In this document: piece after piece, positions 37,264 to 46,555 of the stretch
Layout of the letters: each line of letters begins with the position of its first letter
How positions within the stretch are numbered: the stretch's first letter is position 1
Source: Gemmatimonadales bacterium
Lineage (GTDB): Bacteria; Gemmatimonadota; Gemmatimonadetes; Gemmatimonadales; GWC2-71-9
Reading direction: 5' to 3'
DNA: 47,203 bases
NCBI GenBank assembly: GCA_013813435.1
Contig: JACCRS010000216.1
Span: forward strand, 1 to 47,203
Translations under genes and position numbers: made by a program
The notes under the pieces: model-generated
Database searches by the model: none
Told to the model about the DNA's origin: nothing
What the model saw: the letters and a program-made list of their open reading frames with translations, nothing else

Positions 37264-37743
37264 TTACCTTGCCGGCGGCGCCAGGTTTCCGCAAGCAACG
37301 ATCGTCCCCATGTTGGCGGTCGATGCGTGCACGTTGACGAAGAAGGTTCCCGTCCTCGGCAGCGGAATCGGCAAGGTGGCAGTGCTTGTGGCCCGCCCGT
37401 TGCCTTCCACCTTGAGCGGCTTGTAGGAGTCAGTGGGACCGACGATGCCCTGATCCGAGCCGCACTGCCCCCGATGGATGTGCCAGGGATGCGCTCCGCC
37501 GGGTGCGGCGTTGGCTATCTCGGCCTGAACCCGGGTTTCACCTGAATTCTTCTCATCCGCAGCCATCCAGCCTTGCCCCCCGATCTGAAGGGCGCCGGAA
37601 AGGCTAGCAGGGGTGGACAGTGTGGCGTTCCAGCGGGGGCCGAGCGGCTGATTTTTGGGGTTGATCTCAACCGGCTGCCGCCCACCGCAGGAAGTCCCGG
37701 CGAGCGCAAAGAGAATCAGAGTGGCAGGGGTGTAGGCCTTCAT
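37264..37743 (-). CDS. CHRD / Cu-Zn SOD-like lipoprotein
   Basis: MKAYTPATLILFALAGTSCGG lipobox; HPWHIHRGQCGSDQGIVGP, FFVNVHAS, IVACGNL. Confidence 0.65.
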   Translation of the reverse strand: MKAYTPATLILFALAGTSCGGRQPVEINPKNQPLGPRWNATLSTPASLSGALQIGGQGWMAADEKNSGETRVQAEIANAAPGGAHPWHIHRGQCGSDQGIVGPTDSYKPLKVEGNGRATSTATLPIPLPRTGTFFVNVHASTANMGTIVACGNLAPPAR

Positions 37744-37855
37744 GTGGTTCTCCGAACGCGGGGGTGTCAGACAAGGGGGTGCGAGGTCACCTCGCGCCTT
37801 CGCCGGGCTATATGGGTCCACCGACGCGGTTTCGCCGTGACGAGCGACACAGGCG

Positions 37856-39097
37856 CTACTTGAAAAGGTGCTGGTATCTCAGCTTATCGCCTGACCCCCA
37901 GGGACGGTAGCGGTTCGCGAAATCGATCCGATCCCCCAAGGCCGGGTGACTTCCCCGCCAGAGCATATAAAGCGACCCCGGTCGGGGCACCGCGAGATTC
38001 TCCTCCTGAAGCCGCACGAATGTAGCCGCAGCTGCACGATTGTTACGGGTAATTTCGAGAGCGAATCTGTCGGCCTCGCGCTCCTGGTAGCGGCTGAAAG
38101 CCATCACACCGGGGGCCAAGATCAGTGACACCACGCCACCCAGCAGCAAGAGTAGCGGAAAGGATGCGACGTCCGAAAGTCGCTGAAAGCCAAAGCGGGA
38201 TGAAAATCGCCCGATCAGCCCACCAGCCAGCCGGTGCACGACGTAGAGCGACGTAGTGGTGAGAATCGTCGCCCCAAGAATCACCGCAAGCGTGTGCCGC
38301 AGGACAAAGTGACCCATCTCGTGCGCGGTAACAAATACGATCTGGTCGCCAGTCAGCTTTCCCACGCTTGTGTCCCACAGCACGATACGTTTGGAACCGC
38401 CGAAACCGGTCACATAGGCGTTTACCGCCCGGGTATCGATGCTCTTGTTCACCTGATACACCCGGCTCTTTCCGATACCCGCCCTCCGGGCTAGCGCCAC
38501 TATCCTGGCCTCCAGCGCCTTGTCTTTCATCGGGCCGTAGTCGTTGAAGATCGGGTCCACCCAAATCGGGCTGATAACCAGCAGCACGGTGGTGAGGGGG
38601 ACGGTGGCAACACCGGCATAGAGCCACCATCGCGCTGCACTGAGCCGGAGCAGAAAGTAGGGAATCCACAGGACCAGAGAAAGTCCGATCGCGCTCACCC
38701 CCGACCCCTTGAGCCACTCCCCCATCCATCTGCCGAAGGTCTGATTGGACAGACCATACTCATGCTGGCGCAGAAATCCCGCGTAGTAGGCCACCGGAAG
38801 GGTGAGCAATGCGGTGAGCAGCGTGAAAAGCAGAGCGTAAAGCGCGACAGTCGCCAGCCATCTACGTCCGACCCGTTCTGCCAGCGTTCGAAGCCGGGCC
38901 GACATTCCGCTGAAGAGCAATAGCGCGGGAATCAGGAGACCGAGACCGGTTTCGGCTGCCCAGAGCACGTTGCCACTCCTGTGGTAGCGAATGGCCAGCT
39001 CGCTTGGCTCCGGCACGGCCACGGCCTCCCCTTGCGTCGCCGGTGCGCTCGCCTCCGATTGGCCGCTCGATTTGATGTAGTGGATCGTCAGCTGCAT
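37856..39097 (-). CDS. M48 family metalloprotease (STE24-like)
   Basis: VTAHEMGHFVLRH zinc motif; multiple TMs; NKSIDTRAVNAYVTGFGGSKRIVLWDT. Confidence 0.92.
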   Translation of the reverse strand: MQLTIHYIKSSGQSEASAPATQGEAVAVPEPSELAIRYHRSGNVLWAAETGLGLLIPALLLFSGMSARLRTLAERVGRRWLATVALYALLFTLLTALLTLPVAYYAGFLRQHEYGLSNQTFGRWMGEWLKGSGVSAIGLSLVLWIPYFLLRLSAARWWLYAGVATVPLTTVLLVISPIWVDPIFNDYGPMKDKALEARIVALARRAGIGKSRVYQVNKSIDTRAVNAYVTGFGGSKRIVLWDTSVGKLTGDQIVFVTAHEMGHFVLRHTLAVILGATILTTTSLYVVHRLAGGLIGRFSSRFGFQRLSDVASFPLLLLLGGVVSLILAPGVMAFSRYQEREADRFALEITRNNRAAAATFVRLQEENLAVPRPGSLYMLWRGSHPALGDRIDFANRYRPWGSGDKLRYQHLFK

Positions 39098-39244
39098 GGA
39101 ACTATCGCCAGAGAGCGGTCGAGAACCTCTGCGGCACGAGGAGGTGGGGTCTCCCCATAGCGCCCGATGTCTGCTACACTAACCACGCAGAAGTAAATCA
39201 ATGGTTTCCAGCCCGGATGCAGCCTGTCACCTCATGAGGCCATC

Positions 39245-39466
39245 ATGCGTGCACTGTTTGCCCTACTCGCCGTTTTGGGCCTGGCCGGTATCGTTTTTGG
39301 CGTAATAACAATTATCCAGGGTGCACAGCGGGAGCCGTTCAGCTATGAAAACTACGGTGGGCCGGGCGCGATCATCGGCGGTTTGATGTTGATCGCCCTT
39401 GGTCTCTATCTGCTGTCTGTCTGGCCCAGAATAGAGCCCCGTTCCCGAGGAGTGAATCACCACTAA
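39245..39466 (+). CDS. Small two-TM membrane protein
   Basis: Two hydrophobic segments, ATG start. Confidence 0.55.
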   Translation: MRALFALLAVLGLAGIVFGVITIIQGAQREPFSYENYGGPGAIIGGLMLIALGLYLLSVWPRIEPRSRGVNHH

Positions 39467-39501
39467 CCCACCCCAGTGCACTTTAAAGATTGGAGCCGAT
39501 C

Positions 39502-39717
39502 ATGCGACCGCAAGCCCTGATTGGGATCGTCCTCGTAGTTCTCGGTGCCTTCATAGTTTTCCGGGGCATGAGCTACTCTTCGCGCGACGAGGTGCTGAAG
39601 GTGGGCGATGTAAAGGCGTCGGTGGAATCCAAGAAGGCTATCCCGACCTGGGCCGGGGGCGCGGCCATCGTTGCCGGCATCGTTCTCCTGGCCGCAGGGA
39701 TGAAGCGGCGGGCTTGA
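39502..39717 (+). CDS. Small membrane protein (DUF3185-like)
   Basis: MRPQALIGIVLVVLGAFIVFRGMSYSSRDEVLKVGDVKASVESKKAIPTWAGGAAIVAGIVLLAAG. Confidence 0.65.
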   Translation: MRPQALIGIVLVVLGAFIVFRGMSYSSRDEVLKVGDVKASVESKKAIPTWAGGAAIVAGIVLLAAGMKRRA

Positions 39718-39730
39718 TCTCCCGAATTTC

Positions 39731-40051
39731 GTGAGCTACCAGCAGATCTATCATGTGGTTCGTCGGATCCCCAGGGGACGCGTGGCCACCTACGGTCAGG
39801 TCGCCATCCTTGCGGGTCTTGGGGGACACGCCCGCCAGGTAGGGTATGCACTCCATGCGCTCGATGACGGGAGCGCAGTCCCTTGGCACCGGGTGGTAAA
39901 TGCGGCCGGCCGGATCAGCGCACGCGCTTCTCCCGGTGGAGAGCTGGTCCAGCAGCTGTTGCTGGAAAGAGAGGGGGTACATCTGGATTCGCGCGGGCGC
40001 GTCTCGCTTGATCAGGTACGCTGGCAGCCGCGGTTCCGGTCCCTCGAATGA
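39731..40051 (+). CDS. MGMT-family alkyltransferase-like (ATL) protein
   Basis: IPRGRVATYGQVA, PWHRVV (Trp replaces the acceptor Cys of PCHRV). Confidence 0.85.
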   Translation: MSYQQIYHVVRRIPRGRVATYGQVAILAGLGGHARQVGYALHALDDGSAVPWHRVVNAAGRISARASPGGELVQQLLLEREGVHLDSRGRVSLDQVRWQPRFRSLE

Positions 40052-40953
40052 TCGTCCAGGTTCTGGGCGTGCCGATGGATCTTGGCTCGGGACGGCGAGG
40101 GGTCGATATGGGTCCCTCAGCGATCCGGATCGCGGGTCTGGCTGATCGCCTGAAAGAGCTGGGGCACAAGGTTGTGGACGGCGGCGATCTCGTCATCAAG
40201 AACATGGAGGAGCTGAAGGTTGGGAATGAGCGGGCCCGATACCTGGGAGAAATCGCGCGGGTCTCCGCAGTCCTGGCTCGGAAGGTCGAAAACATCATGG
40301 AGCGGGGCCAGTTTCCCCTCGTGCTTGGCGGAGACCATTCGATCGCGGTTGGCAGCGTCTCGGGCATCGCTGCCCTGTGTCAGCGCCAGGGTAAGAAGCT
40401 CGGCCTCCTGTGGATCGATGCCCACGGCGACATCAACACGCCGGAGACCTCACCTTCCGGAAACATCCACGGAATGCCTCTGGCTACCCTGCTTGGCTTC
40501 GGTGTCAAAGAGCTGACGGAGGTCGGCGGTGTGTTTCCCAAGGTCGAAGCGGAGAATATCGCCCTGGTTGGCATCCGAAGCCTGGACTCGGGTGAGAAGA
40601 GCCGCCTGAAGGAGCAGGGGGTACAGGTTCACACCATGGCCGACATCGACCGCCACGGCGTGCACCGTATAATGAAGAAGGCGCTGGCCCGGGTTACCGA
40701 CGGCACTGACTATGTGCACGTGAGCTTCGACCTGGACGCGGTAGATCCCACTGTGGCGCCCGGGGTGGGCACTCCCGTAAAAGGGGGACTCGATTACCGG
40801 GAGGCACATCTGATCATGGAAGTGATCGCTGACGCATCGGTGATGACTTCATTGGAGATGGTCGAGGTGAATCCGATACTCGACCAGGGAAATGCCTCAG
40901 CTACATTCGCCGTCGAACTGGTTCAGTCTGCATTCGGCAAAAAGATCCTGTAG
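40048..40953 (+). CDS. rocF: Arginase
   Basis: GVDMGPSAIRIAGL, LGGDHSIAVGSV, IDAHGDINTPETSPSGNIHGMPLA, FDLDAVDPTVAPGVGTP. Confidence 0.92.
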   Translation: MIVQVLGVPMDLGSGRRGVDMGPSAIRIAGLADRLKELGHKVVDGGDLVIKNMEELKVGNERARYLGEIARVSAVLARKVENIMERGQFPLVLGGDHSIAVGSVSGIAALCQRQGKKLGLLWIDAHGDINTPETSPSGNIHGMPLATLLGFGVKELTEVGGVFPKVEAENIALVGIRSLDSGEKSRLKEQGVQVHTMADIDRHGVHRIMKKALARVTDGTDYVHVSFDLDAVDPTVAPGVGTPVKGGLDYREAHLIMEVIADASVMTSLEMVEVNPILDQGNASATFAVELVQSAFGKKIL

Positions 40954-41106
40954 GCCCGCCCGCCCTTCGAAAGGGCCCTGGGCAGGCTCTCTCTCGGGCG
41001 CGCACCAATTGCCAACGCCGCGGGAGGGTAGGTAGAATAGGTCCCATCAGTACCGGCTGGATCCGGGCTTCGGCCGGACAGCGGATCCCACTCAGGATGT
41101 CGGGGG

Positions 41107-41394
41107 ATGAAGATGTTCGACTTCGATCATAGTCCCCAGCGTTTCCAATCAGCGCAGCTTCGGGGCCGTCGGTCGACGGCGGCCGCAAACAGCGGCAGTC
41201 ATCCCCTTGAGGCCAGAGTCAAACCCGAGTGGGTACACCTGTATCCCGGAGTCGATCCGAAGCTTTGGTATCTAGTGGTGCAGGAAGGCGAGTATAAGGA
41301 CGATATGGAGGGACTTTGGATCCAGGTCACCGATTGGGTTACTTATGTACTGGCCAAGCATTTCGATCTACAGGCCAGCCCGGAAGTGCACTGA
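41107..41394 (+). CDS. Small hypothetical protein
   Basis: Coherent ATG-start ORF with non-random composition (WVHLYPGVDPKLWYLVVQEGEY). Confidence 0.5.
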   Translation: MKMFDFDHSPQRFQSAQLRGRRSTAAANSGSHPLEARVKPEWVHLYPGVDPKLWYLVVQEGEYKDDMEGLWIQVTDWVTYVLAKHFDLQASPEVH

Positions 41395-41399
41395 CCCGG

Positions 41400-41792
41400 T
41401 CACTGTTCGATCGGTTCTGCCAATAACTGGCGGACCTTTCTGGTCAGCTGTTCCGATGTGAATGGCTTCTGGATGAACGGTGCGGTCGGATCCAGCTCTC
41501 CTTCATCCACGATGCGCCTTGCCGGAAATCCCGACATAAAAAGCACCCGGACTCTGGGCCAACAGCGTGAGATCGTTTCTCCCAGCTGCCGCCCTCCCAG
41601 CCCCGGCATCGCCACGTCGGTGAGCACGCCGTCGATACGGCTGGAAGAGCGCTGCAGAACCCGTACAGCCTCCTCACCCCCGCTGGCTTCCAGCACTCGG
41701 TATCCCTCTCCCGCAAGTATCCGCGCAGCGAGCCGCCTTACCATCTCCTCGTCGTCCACGACAAGTACGGTCTCGCGGCCCGGTGGCGTCAC
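41400..41792 (-). CDS. Stand-alone response regulator receiver domain
   Basis: VLVVDDEEMVRRLAARIL, GVLTDVAMPGLGG, FIQKPFTSEQL. Confidence 0.9.
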   Translation of the reverse strand: MTPPGRETVLVVDDEEMVRRLAARILAGEGYRVLEASGGEEAVRVLQRSSSRIDGVLTDVAMPGLGGRQLGETISRCWPRVRVLFMSGFPARRIVDEGELDPTAPFIQKPFTSEQLTRKVRQLLAEPIEQ

Positions 41793-42043
41793 TCAGAACG
41801 TCTCCGTCGTAGCAAGAAATGAGTCGAAGCTCGACTGCAACCGGCACGGGTGACGGCTGCCAGGGTGGAGAAGAGCCTCGGGGCTTGTGCGTGAGCATCA
41901 TACAAGGGTTGCACGATGTTCCTTGAGAGAGGAAACAGCCCAAAGGCGATCAACGATGGGCCGCCCAAACGGGGACAAGTATTAGACGGTAGCGGCCATG
42001 AGGCCGTGCCGAGTGTCACAGGAAAGAGTGCTATACGGCTCAC

Positions 42044-42310
42044 CTATCTGGTGCGACCCCGCGCTTGGTCGCCGAGGAACCGCAGCATCTCCGCCGTCCG
42101 TTCGAAAACCCGCACGTCGGGTGAGGCAAGCGCCCGATCCCGGGGGAGCAACTTCAAGTCGAGGTGCGGCCAATGGCTCCCGAGATGCAGGGCTGAGATG
42201 GGAGCCCCCACTCGCGCACAGAACGCCTGCAGCTCGTTTATGTCGTTCGTGGTGGAAAGTACGTGCGACCAGCCGCGTGCGTAGATGTTCTCCCGGTCCA
42301 TTACGATCAC
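42044..42310 (-). CDS. DUF4031-like small protein
   Basis: VIVMDRENIYARGWSHVLSTTNDINELQAFCARVGAPISALHLGSHWPHLDLKLLPRDRALA; GTG start overlaps the upstream hydrolase stop (GTGA). Confidence 0.5.
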   Translation of the reverse strand: MIVMDRENIYARGWSHVLSTTNDINELQAFCARVGAPISALHLGSHWPHLDLKLLPRDRALASPDVRVFERTAEMLRFLGDQARGRTR

Positions 42311-42740
42311 CGGCAGAGGCCCTCTTGCAGGAAGGCAACAGCTCGCCGGATAACGTTGGGGTCCCGCACCAACATTCGATGGCCCAGTCCAGCTGTGGTC
42401 ATCAGCTCGGCCCTTGGCCACGCGCTGGCGATCTGTTCGCCGTGAGCGTATGGCACGTCCGGATCGTCGCGGTCGTGACGATCAGAACTGGAGCAACCAT
42501 CCCACGGGCCAGAGTCGGAATGTGCAACTTTTCCACCGGATCTGAAAACGGTTTTCCAGGTTTCGAAATCGCTTCGGCCCAGCGCGCAGCAATGCCCGGG
42601 GCAACCGTGACCATAGTGCGAACGCGATGCGGAGCACCAAAAGGGGATAGCGCCTTTCGATCAGTAGACTCCCTCAGCATTGCTTCCTGGATAGATCCAG
42701 GCCCTTCCCCAGAGTATGTCGGCAGAGGGACCGGTGCCAA
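42307..42740 (-). pseudogene. Alpha/beta hydrolase remnant with frameshifts
   Basis: ...LARGMVAPVLIV in one frame continues as HDRDDPDVPYAHGEQIASAWPRAELMTTAGLGHRMLVRDPNVIRRAVAFLQEGLCR* in another. Confidence 0.6.
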
Positions 42741-42830
42741 GGGCTGGTGACGAACATCACCCGGCGCGGCAACCTGAGCCCTTACAATGAACCTAGTTCT
42801 CTCGCGATAATTTCGACAAAGGAGGTCTTG

Positions 42831-43199
42831 ATGTCAGATCCGAACGCCTTCGACCGCGTCTCACCCGCGGAAGAGCCTGCCTGGCAGGCTGCGTGGGAAA
42901 CCGAGGACAACTACTGGGCCGAGAACTTCTCCAGCCGGCCTTACGCGCTGGGCCCGGACTTTTATGACAGATTCCGCCCGGCCTATCGCTACGGTTTCGA
43001 GTCGGCTCAGCACCACGTGGGCCGGCCGTGGGAAGACGCGGAGCCGGACCTCGAGAAAGGCTGGGAGCGTTACGAGCAGCGCAGCGAGACCTCTTCCACC
43101 TGGGATGAGATCAAGGAAGCTGTGCGGGACGCCTGGGATCGGGTGACTGGCGGCACGACGGCCAAAGCAGAGGAGCGAAACCCACAGGTACGCGAATAG
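42831..43199 (+). CDS. Conserved small acidic protein of unknown function (possible stress protein)
   Basis: Strong SD AAAGGAGGT 8 nt upstream; YWAENFSSRPYALGPDFYDRFRPAYRYGFESAQHHVGRPWEDAEPDLEKGWE. Confidence 0.75.
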   Translation: MSDPNAFDRVSPAEEPAWQAAWETEDNYWAENFSSRPYALGPDFYDRFRPAYRYGFESAQHHVGRPWEDAEPDLEKGWERYEQRSETSSTWDEIKEAVRDAWDRVTGGTTAKAEERNPQVRE

Positions 43200-43236
43200 G
43201 CCAGGAAACCGAAGGGCGGACGGGCGGGGGGTTTCC

Positions 43237-44091
43237 ATGCCACGGAAGCCGACTTCTCCAGAGTTCAGCGAGGCCCGAACCACCGGGGAATCGATCCGTG
43301 AGTACGGCCGGGGGGTCGCTGGAGGGCTCATCTTCAGCCTCCCCCTGCTTTACACCGCCGAGGTTTGGTGGGCAGGATATACCATGGAAGCCCCCCGCCA
43401 GCTCAGCTATGTTGTCATCACTTTCCTACTGCTGCTCGGCTATAACCGCTATGTCGGGCTGCATCCGGACACGAGCTGGGCCGAGGTGGGAATCGATTCC
43501 GTCGAGGAGCTGGGGCTCGGCCTGCTGCTCTCGGCAATGATCCTCTATACCTTGGGCCGCATCGGTCCGGAACAGCAGGTCGACGAAATCGTCGGGCTCA
43601 TCGTGGTAGAAGCGATGACGATTGCGATCGGCGTCTCAGTCGGCACAGCTCAGCTCGGCGGAGAGCCAGGTCCCGGGAAGAGCGGCGGTGACAAAGCCAC
43701 CTTCGGCGGGCAGCTCGTGCTTGGTTGCTGCGGCGCGGTGCTTTTCGCGGCCAACATCGCGCCCACGGAGGAGGTGGTTGTGCTTGGCTCCGAGCTCTCA
43801 CCGTACCGCCTGATAGCGCTCATTCTGATATCCATGTCCCTTGGCGCCCTCATTCTCCACTACAGCGACTTCCGGGGTGCCGACCGCCTGGTCGGCGACG
43901 GCACGGTGGGCGCCGTGCTGCACGGAACGGTTGTGACCTATGCCGTCGCAGTTGCCGTGTCTGCGACGATCCTCTGGGTGTTCGGGCGGTTTGAGGGCGT
44001 TGGACTCACCCCGGTCGTCGGGCAAACCATAGTGCTCGGTCTGCCCGCGACCCTGGGCGCTTCTGCCGGGAGACTACTGCTCAATGAATAG
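43237..44091 (+). CDS. TIGR02587 family membrane protein
   Basis: EYGRGVAGGLIFSLPLLYTAEVWWAGYT, LLLGYNRYVGLHPDTSWAEVGIDSVEELGLGLLLSA. Confidence 0.8.
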   Translation: MPRKPTSPEFSEARTTGESIREYGRGVAGGLIFSLPLLYTAEVWWAGYTMEAPRQLSYVVITFLLLLGYNRYVGLHPDTSWAEVGIDSVEELGLGLLLSAMILYTLGRIGPEQQVDEIVGLIVVEAMTIAIGVSVGTAQLGGEPGPGKSGGDKATFGGQLVLGCCGAVLFAANIAPTEEVVVLGSELSPYRLIALILISMSLGALILHYSDFRGADRLVGDGTVGAVLHGTVVTYAVAVAVSATILWVFGRFEGVGLTPVVGQTIVLGLPATLGASAGRLLLNE

Positions 44092-44467
44092 GTCTCTCGA
44101 CAAGAACGCGCTCGAATGGACGGTGTTCGGCATAGGGCTGGCTCTGGTTCTCGGAACGCTGGGATATCTCGTACGCGAAGCCGCCACGACCGGCTCCAAG
44201 CCGCCCGATCTCGTGGTTCAGCTGGGGTCTCCCCAACGGATGACGCAGGGTTTCCAGGTCCCGGTGACGGTGTACAACCGGGGGGATGACGTCGCGGAAG
44301 ATGCGAGCGTAACGATCACTGTGGTCTCCAGGGCACAGCGGGAAGAGGCGATTCTCAACATCGCCTTCCTGCCGAATCAGGCCCGGCACCAGGGGTGGGT
44401 GATGTTCCGGAGTAACCCGAGGGACGGGAAGCTTCAGGTGGGACCCGTGGTGTACGCATCGCCTTGA
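44084..44467 (+). CDS. TIGR02588 family protein
   Basis: LEWTVFGIGLALVLGTLGYLVREA, PVTVYNRGDDVAEDASVTITV; overlaps TIGR02587 gene. Confidence 0.75.
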   Translation: MNRSLDKNALEWTVFGIGLALVLGTLGYLVREAATTGSKPPDLVVQLGSPQRMTQGFQVPVTVYNRGDDVAEDASVTITVVSRAQREEAILNIAFLPNQARHQGWVMFRSNPRDGKLQVGPVVYASP

Positions 44468-44488
44468 GCCCCAGGGCATATTAAGTCC

Positions 44489-45646
44489 ATGGCTGATTCA
44501 ATCCGCGATCTTCTCTTCGGTGGTGCATCGAGTGGCCGTGATCTGGTCGACGCCGTAGAGCCGCGCCGCTCATTCGATGATGTGGTTCTTCCCGCCACCA
44601 CTCTGAGGGCCCTCAACAACGCCCTCGCCCTGGTGCGCAAGCACGACCTCATCTTTCAGCAGTGGGGCCTGGCGGAACGGCATTCGAGCGGTCTGGGGCT
44701 CGCCTTTCATTTCGCCGGACCTCCGGGCACCGGGAAGACGATATGCGCGGAGGCCCTGGCGTACGCACTGGACAAGAAGCTGCTCGTGGTTCGCTACGCC
44801 GAGTTGGAGTCTCGATGGGTAGGGCAAACCTCCAAGCACGTTGCCGCCGTATTTCGGGCGGCCGCGCGCCAGGATGCGGTTCTCTTCTTCGACGAAGCCG
44901 ATGCCATCGCAGGCCGGCGCTTTGCCTCCATCAGCGTAGCGTACGAGCGGGAGGCAAATGCCATCGTCAACGTGCTGCTCCACGAGCTCGAGAGCTTTCC
45001 TGGCGTGGTCATCTTTGCCACCAACCTGGCAGCCAACATCGACCCCGCCTTTGAGCGCCGGATCCGCACTCACATTCTCTTCGAGATGCCCGACATCGAA
45101 GAGCGGGAACGCATCTGGGGGGTGCAGCTCCACGCCCGCAAGACCCCACTGGCCGATGATGTAGACTTCCGCGCGCTGGCCGAGGCATATCCCCGAAGCG
45201 GCGGTGACATCAAGAACGCGGTACTCAAGGCGGCTCAGGTCGCTACGGTAGAGCCCGGCCCTGACTCGGAGAAGCAGATCCATCAGCGGCACTTTATCCA
45301 GGGCATGACGGAGGTCATGGCTGCTGAAAACGTTATGTCGCAGTCGCTGTTCGATGACCCGGCTGCTGGAGGTTCGCTCGGTGGGGTTATGGATCGGTTG
45401 GCGGAAGGGCAGGAAGAGCTACGAGGAGAGCTTGGGGTTCTGGCGGAGCGGGTCGATGCCCTGGACCACAAGGTGCGAGGATTCTCAGACCACCACTCCG
45501 CGGCCAGGGCTGAGCTGGAGCGCAGTCAGAGTCATCTGTTGGAGTCCTTCGCTTCCGGCCGGCGCGGAGAAGAACGGGTGCTGAGATATTCGGTCGCTGC
45601 GGCGGTGCTGCTTGCGGCCGCGGCTTTGGCGGTAGCGCTACTATAA
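44489..45646 (+). CDS. AAA+ ATPase with C-terminal coiled coil and tail TM
   Basis: GPPGTGKTICAEAL Walker A, AVLFFDEADAIAG Walker B, TNLAANIDPAFERRI; C-terminal VAAAVLLAAAALAVALL. Confidence 0.85.
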   Translation: MADSIRDLLFGGASSGRDLVDAVEPRRSFDDVVLPATTLRALNNALALVRKHDLIFQQWGLAERHSSGLGLAFHFAGPPGTGKTICAEALAYALDKKLLVVRYAELESRWVGQTSKHVAAVFRAAARQDAVLFFDEADAIAGRRFASISVAYEREANAIVNVLLHELESFPGVVIFATNLAANIDPAFERRIRTHILFEMPDIEERERIWGVQLHARKTPLADDVDFRALAEAYPRSGGDIKNAVLKAAQVATVEPGPDSEKQIHQRHFIQGMTEVMAAENVMSQSLFDDPAAGGSLGGVMDRLAEGQEELRGELGVLAERVDALDHKVRGFSDHHSAARAELERSQSHLLESFASGRRGEERVLRYSVAAAVLLAAAALAVALL

Positions 45647-45665
45647 TGGATCTCGAGCTGCCGGC

Positions 45666-46478
45666 TCACCGTCTCCGAAGACGAACATCCTCGCTGCGGC
45701 TAGGTCCTACCACCACCACCAGCAGGCGGGATTCATACCCCGCAGCCGTAACTCTGACATACTGTGTTCGGCAGTTATCCACCAGCGTCAGGTCGAATCG
45801 GAACCGATACTCACCGGTCCCATCGGTGAACGCCACGTACGGGGTGCCAATCATCTGAAGATGCGCCCCGGCCAGCGGCCGCCCGTTATCCTGCCTGTAG
45901 ATTCGGCCTACGACCGTTCCGTGTTGCGTCGAATCGGCAGAACTAACCGGCGCCAGCTCGCGTGGAGTGCACCGCTCCGAGTTATCCGGTAACCAGGCCT
46001 GCATCGGCCGGGTTGCCTGTGGTCCGGCGCCAGCTCTGGTGGCCAGCCGGGGCCGTCCGAAAATACGGCGGGCTTCGGATTCCATGGTAACCGGGATAGT
46101 CGCCTCTTCCATCGGGGCAGCTTTAACCGCGGATGGAGGATTCGATGGAAGAGCGTCGGCGTCGGCTCCTCTCGACGGGGTCGCCTCCGGAGGAGCATTG
46201 GGCTCGGGTTCCGGTAAGGTCTGACTCACGATCGGTGGCGCTAGCGGCCTGGGACGGAGATCCTGCGGTGGAGACGGCTCTGGCTCCGGTGGCGGCAGGT
46301 AAATCATTTCAGCCCGGCGCGCGTCCTCCACCGGGCCGTCCCGGCGTTCAGCGGGTTCAGTCTCGGTCGTTTGCCGGGACAGTACCGCTCCTCCCAGCAG
46401 CACCAGGAGATGTACTGCTGCACTGACGGCGAGCGGACTCCAGGCGCGCTTGGGGGAGGGTGAGGCGGGTGGCTTCAA
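45666..46478 (-). CDS. TonB-like N-terminal anchor + Pro-rich linker + carboxypeptidase-regulatory-like domain
   Basis: AWSPLAVSAAVHLLVLLGGAVL, PPPEPEPSPP, GTVVGRIYRQDNGRPLAGAHLQMIGTPYVAFTDGTGEYRF. Confidence 0.65.
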   Translation of the reverse strand: MKPPASPSPKRAWSPLAVSAAVHLLVLLGGAVLSRQTTETEPAERRDGPVEDARRAEMIYLPPPEPEPSPPQDLRPRPLAPPIVSQTLPEPEPNAPPEATPSRGADADALPSNPPSAVKAAPMEEATIPVTMESEARRIFGRPRLATRAGAGPQATRPMQAWLPDNSERCTPRELAPVSSADSTQHGTVVGRIYRQDNGRPLAGAHLQMIGTPYVAFTDGTGEYRFRFDLTLVDNCRTQYVRVTAAGYESRLLVVVVGPSRSEDVRLRRR

Positions 46479-46555
46479 TCGAGCATGCTTCCTTGGAAGA
46501 TGAACAGGACTGATTCAAGATAACCGGAGAATCCACCCCCTCGACCTCGAGTCAC

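Noticed and set aside
40962-40976. GCCCTTCGAAAGGGC hairpin after the arginase gene as terminator
   Set aside because: Short stem and no T tract; too weak to call.
41998-42750. 250-aa plus-strand ORF
   Set aside because: No motif recognised; minus strand carries recognisable DUF4031-like and hydrolase sequence.
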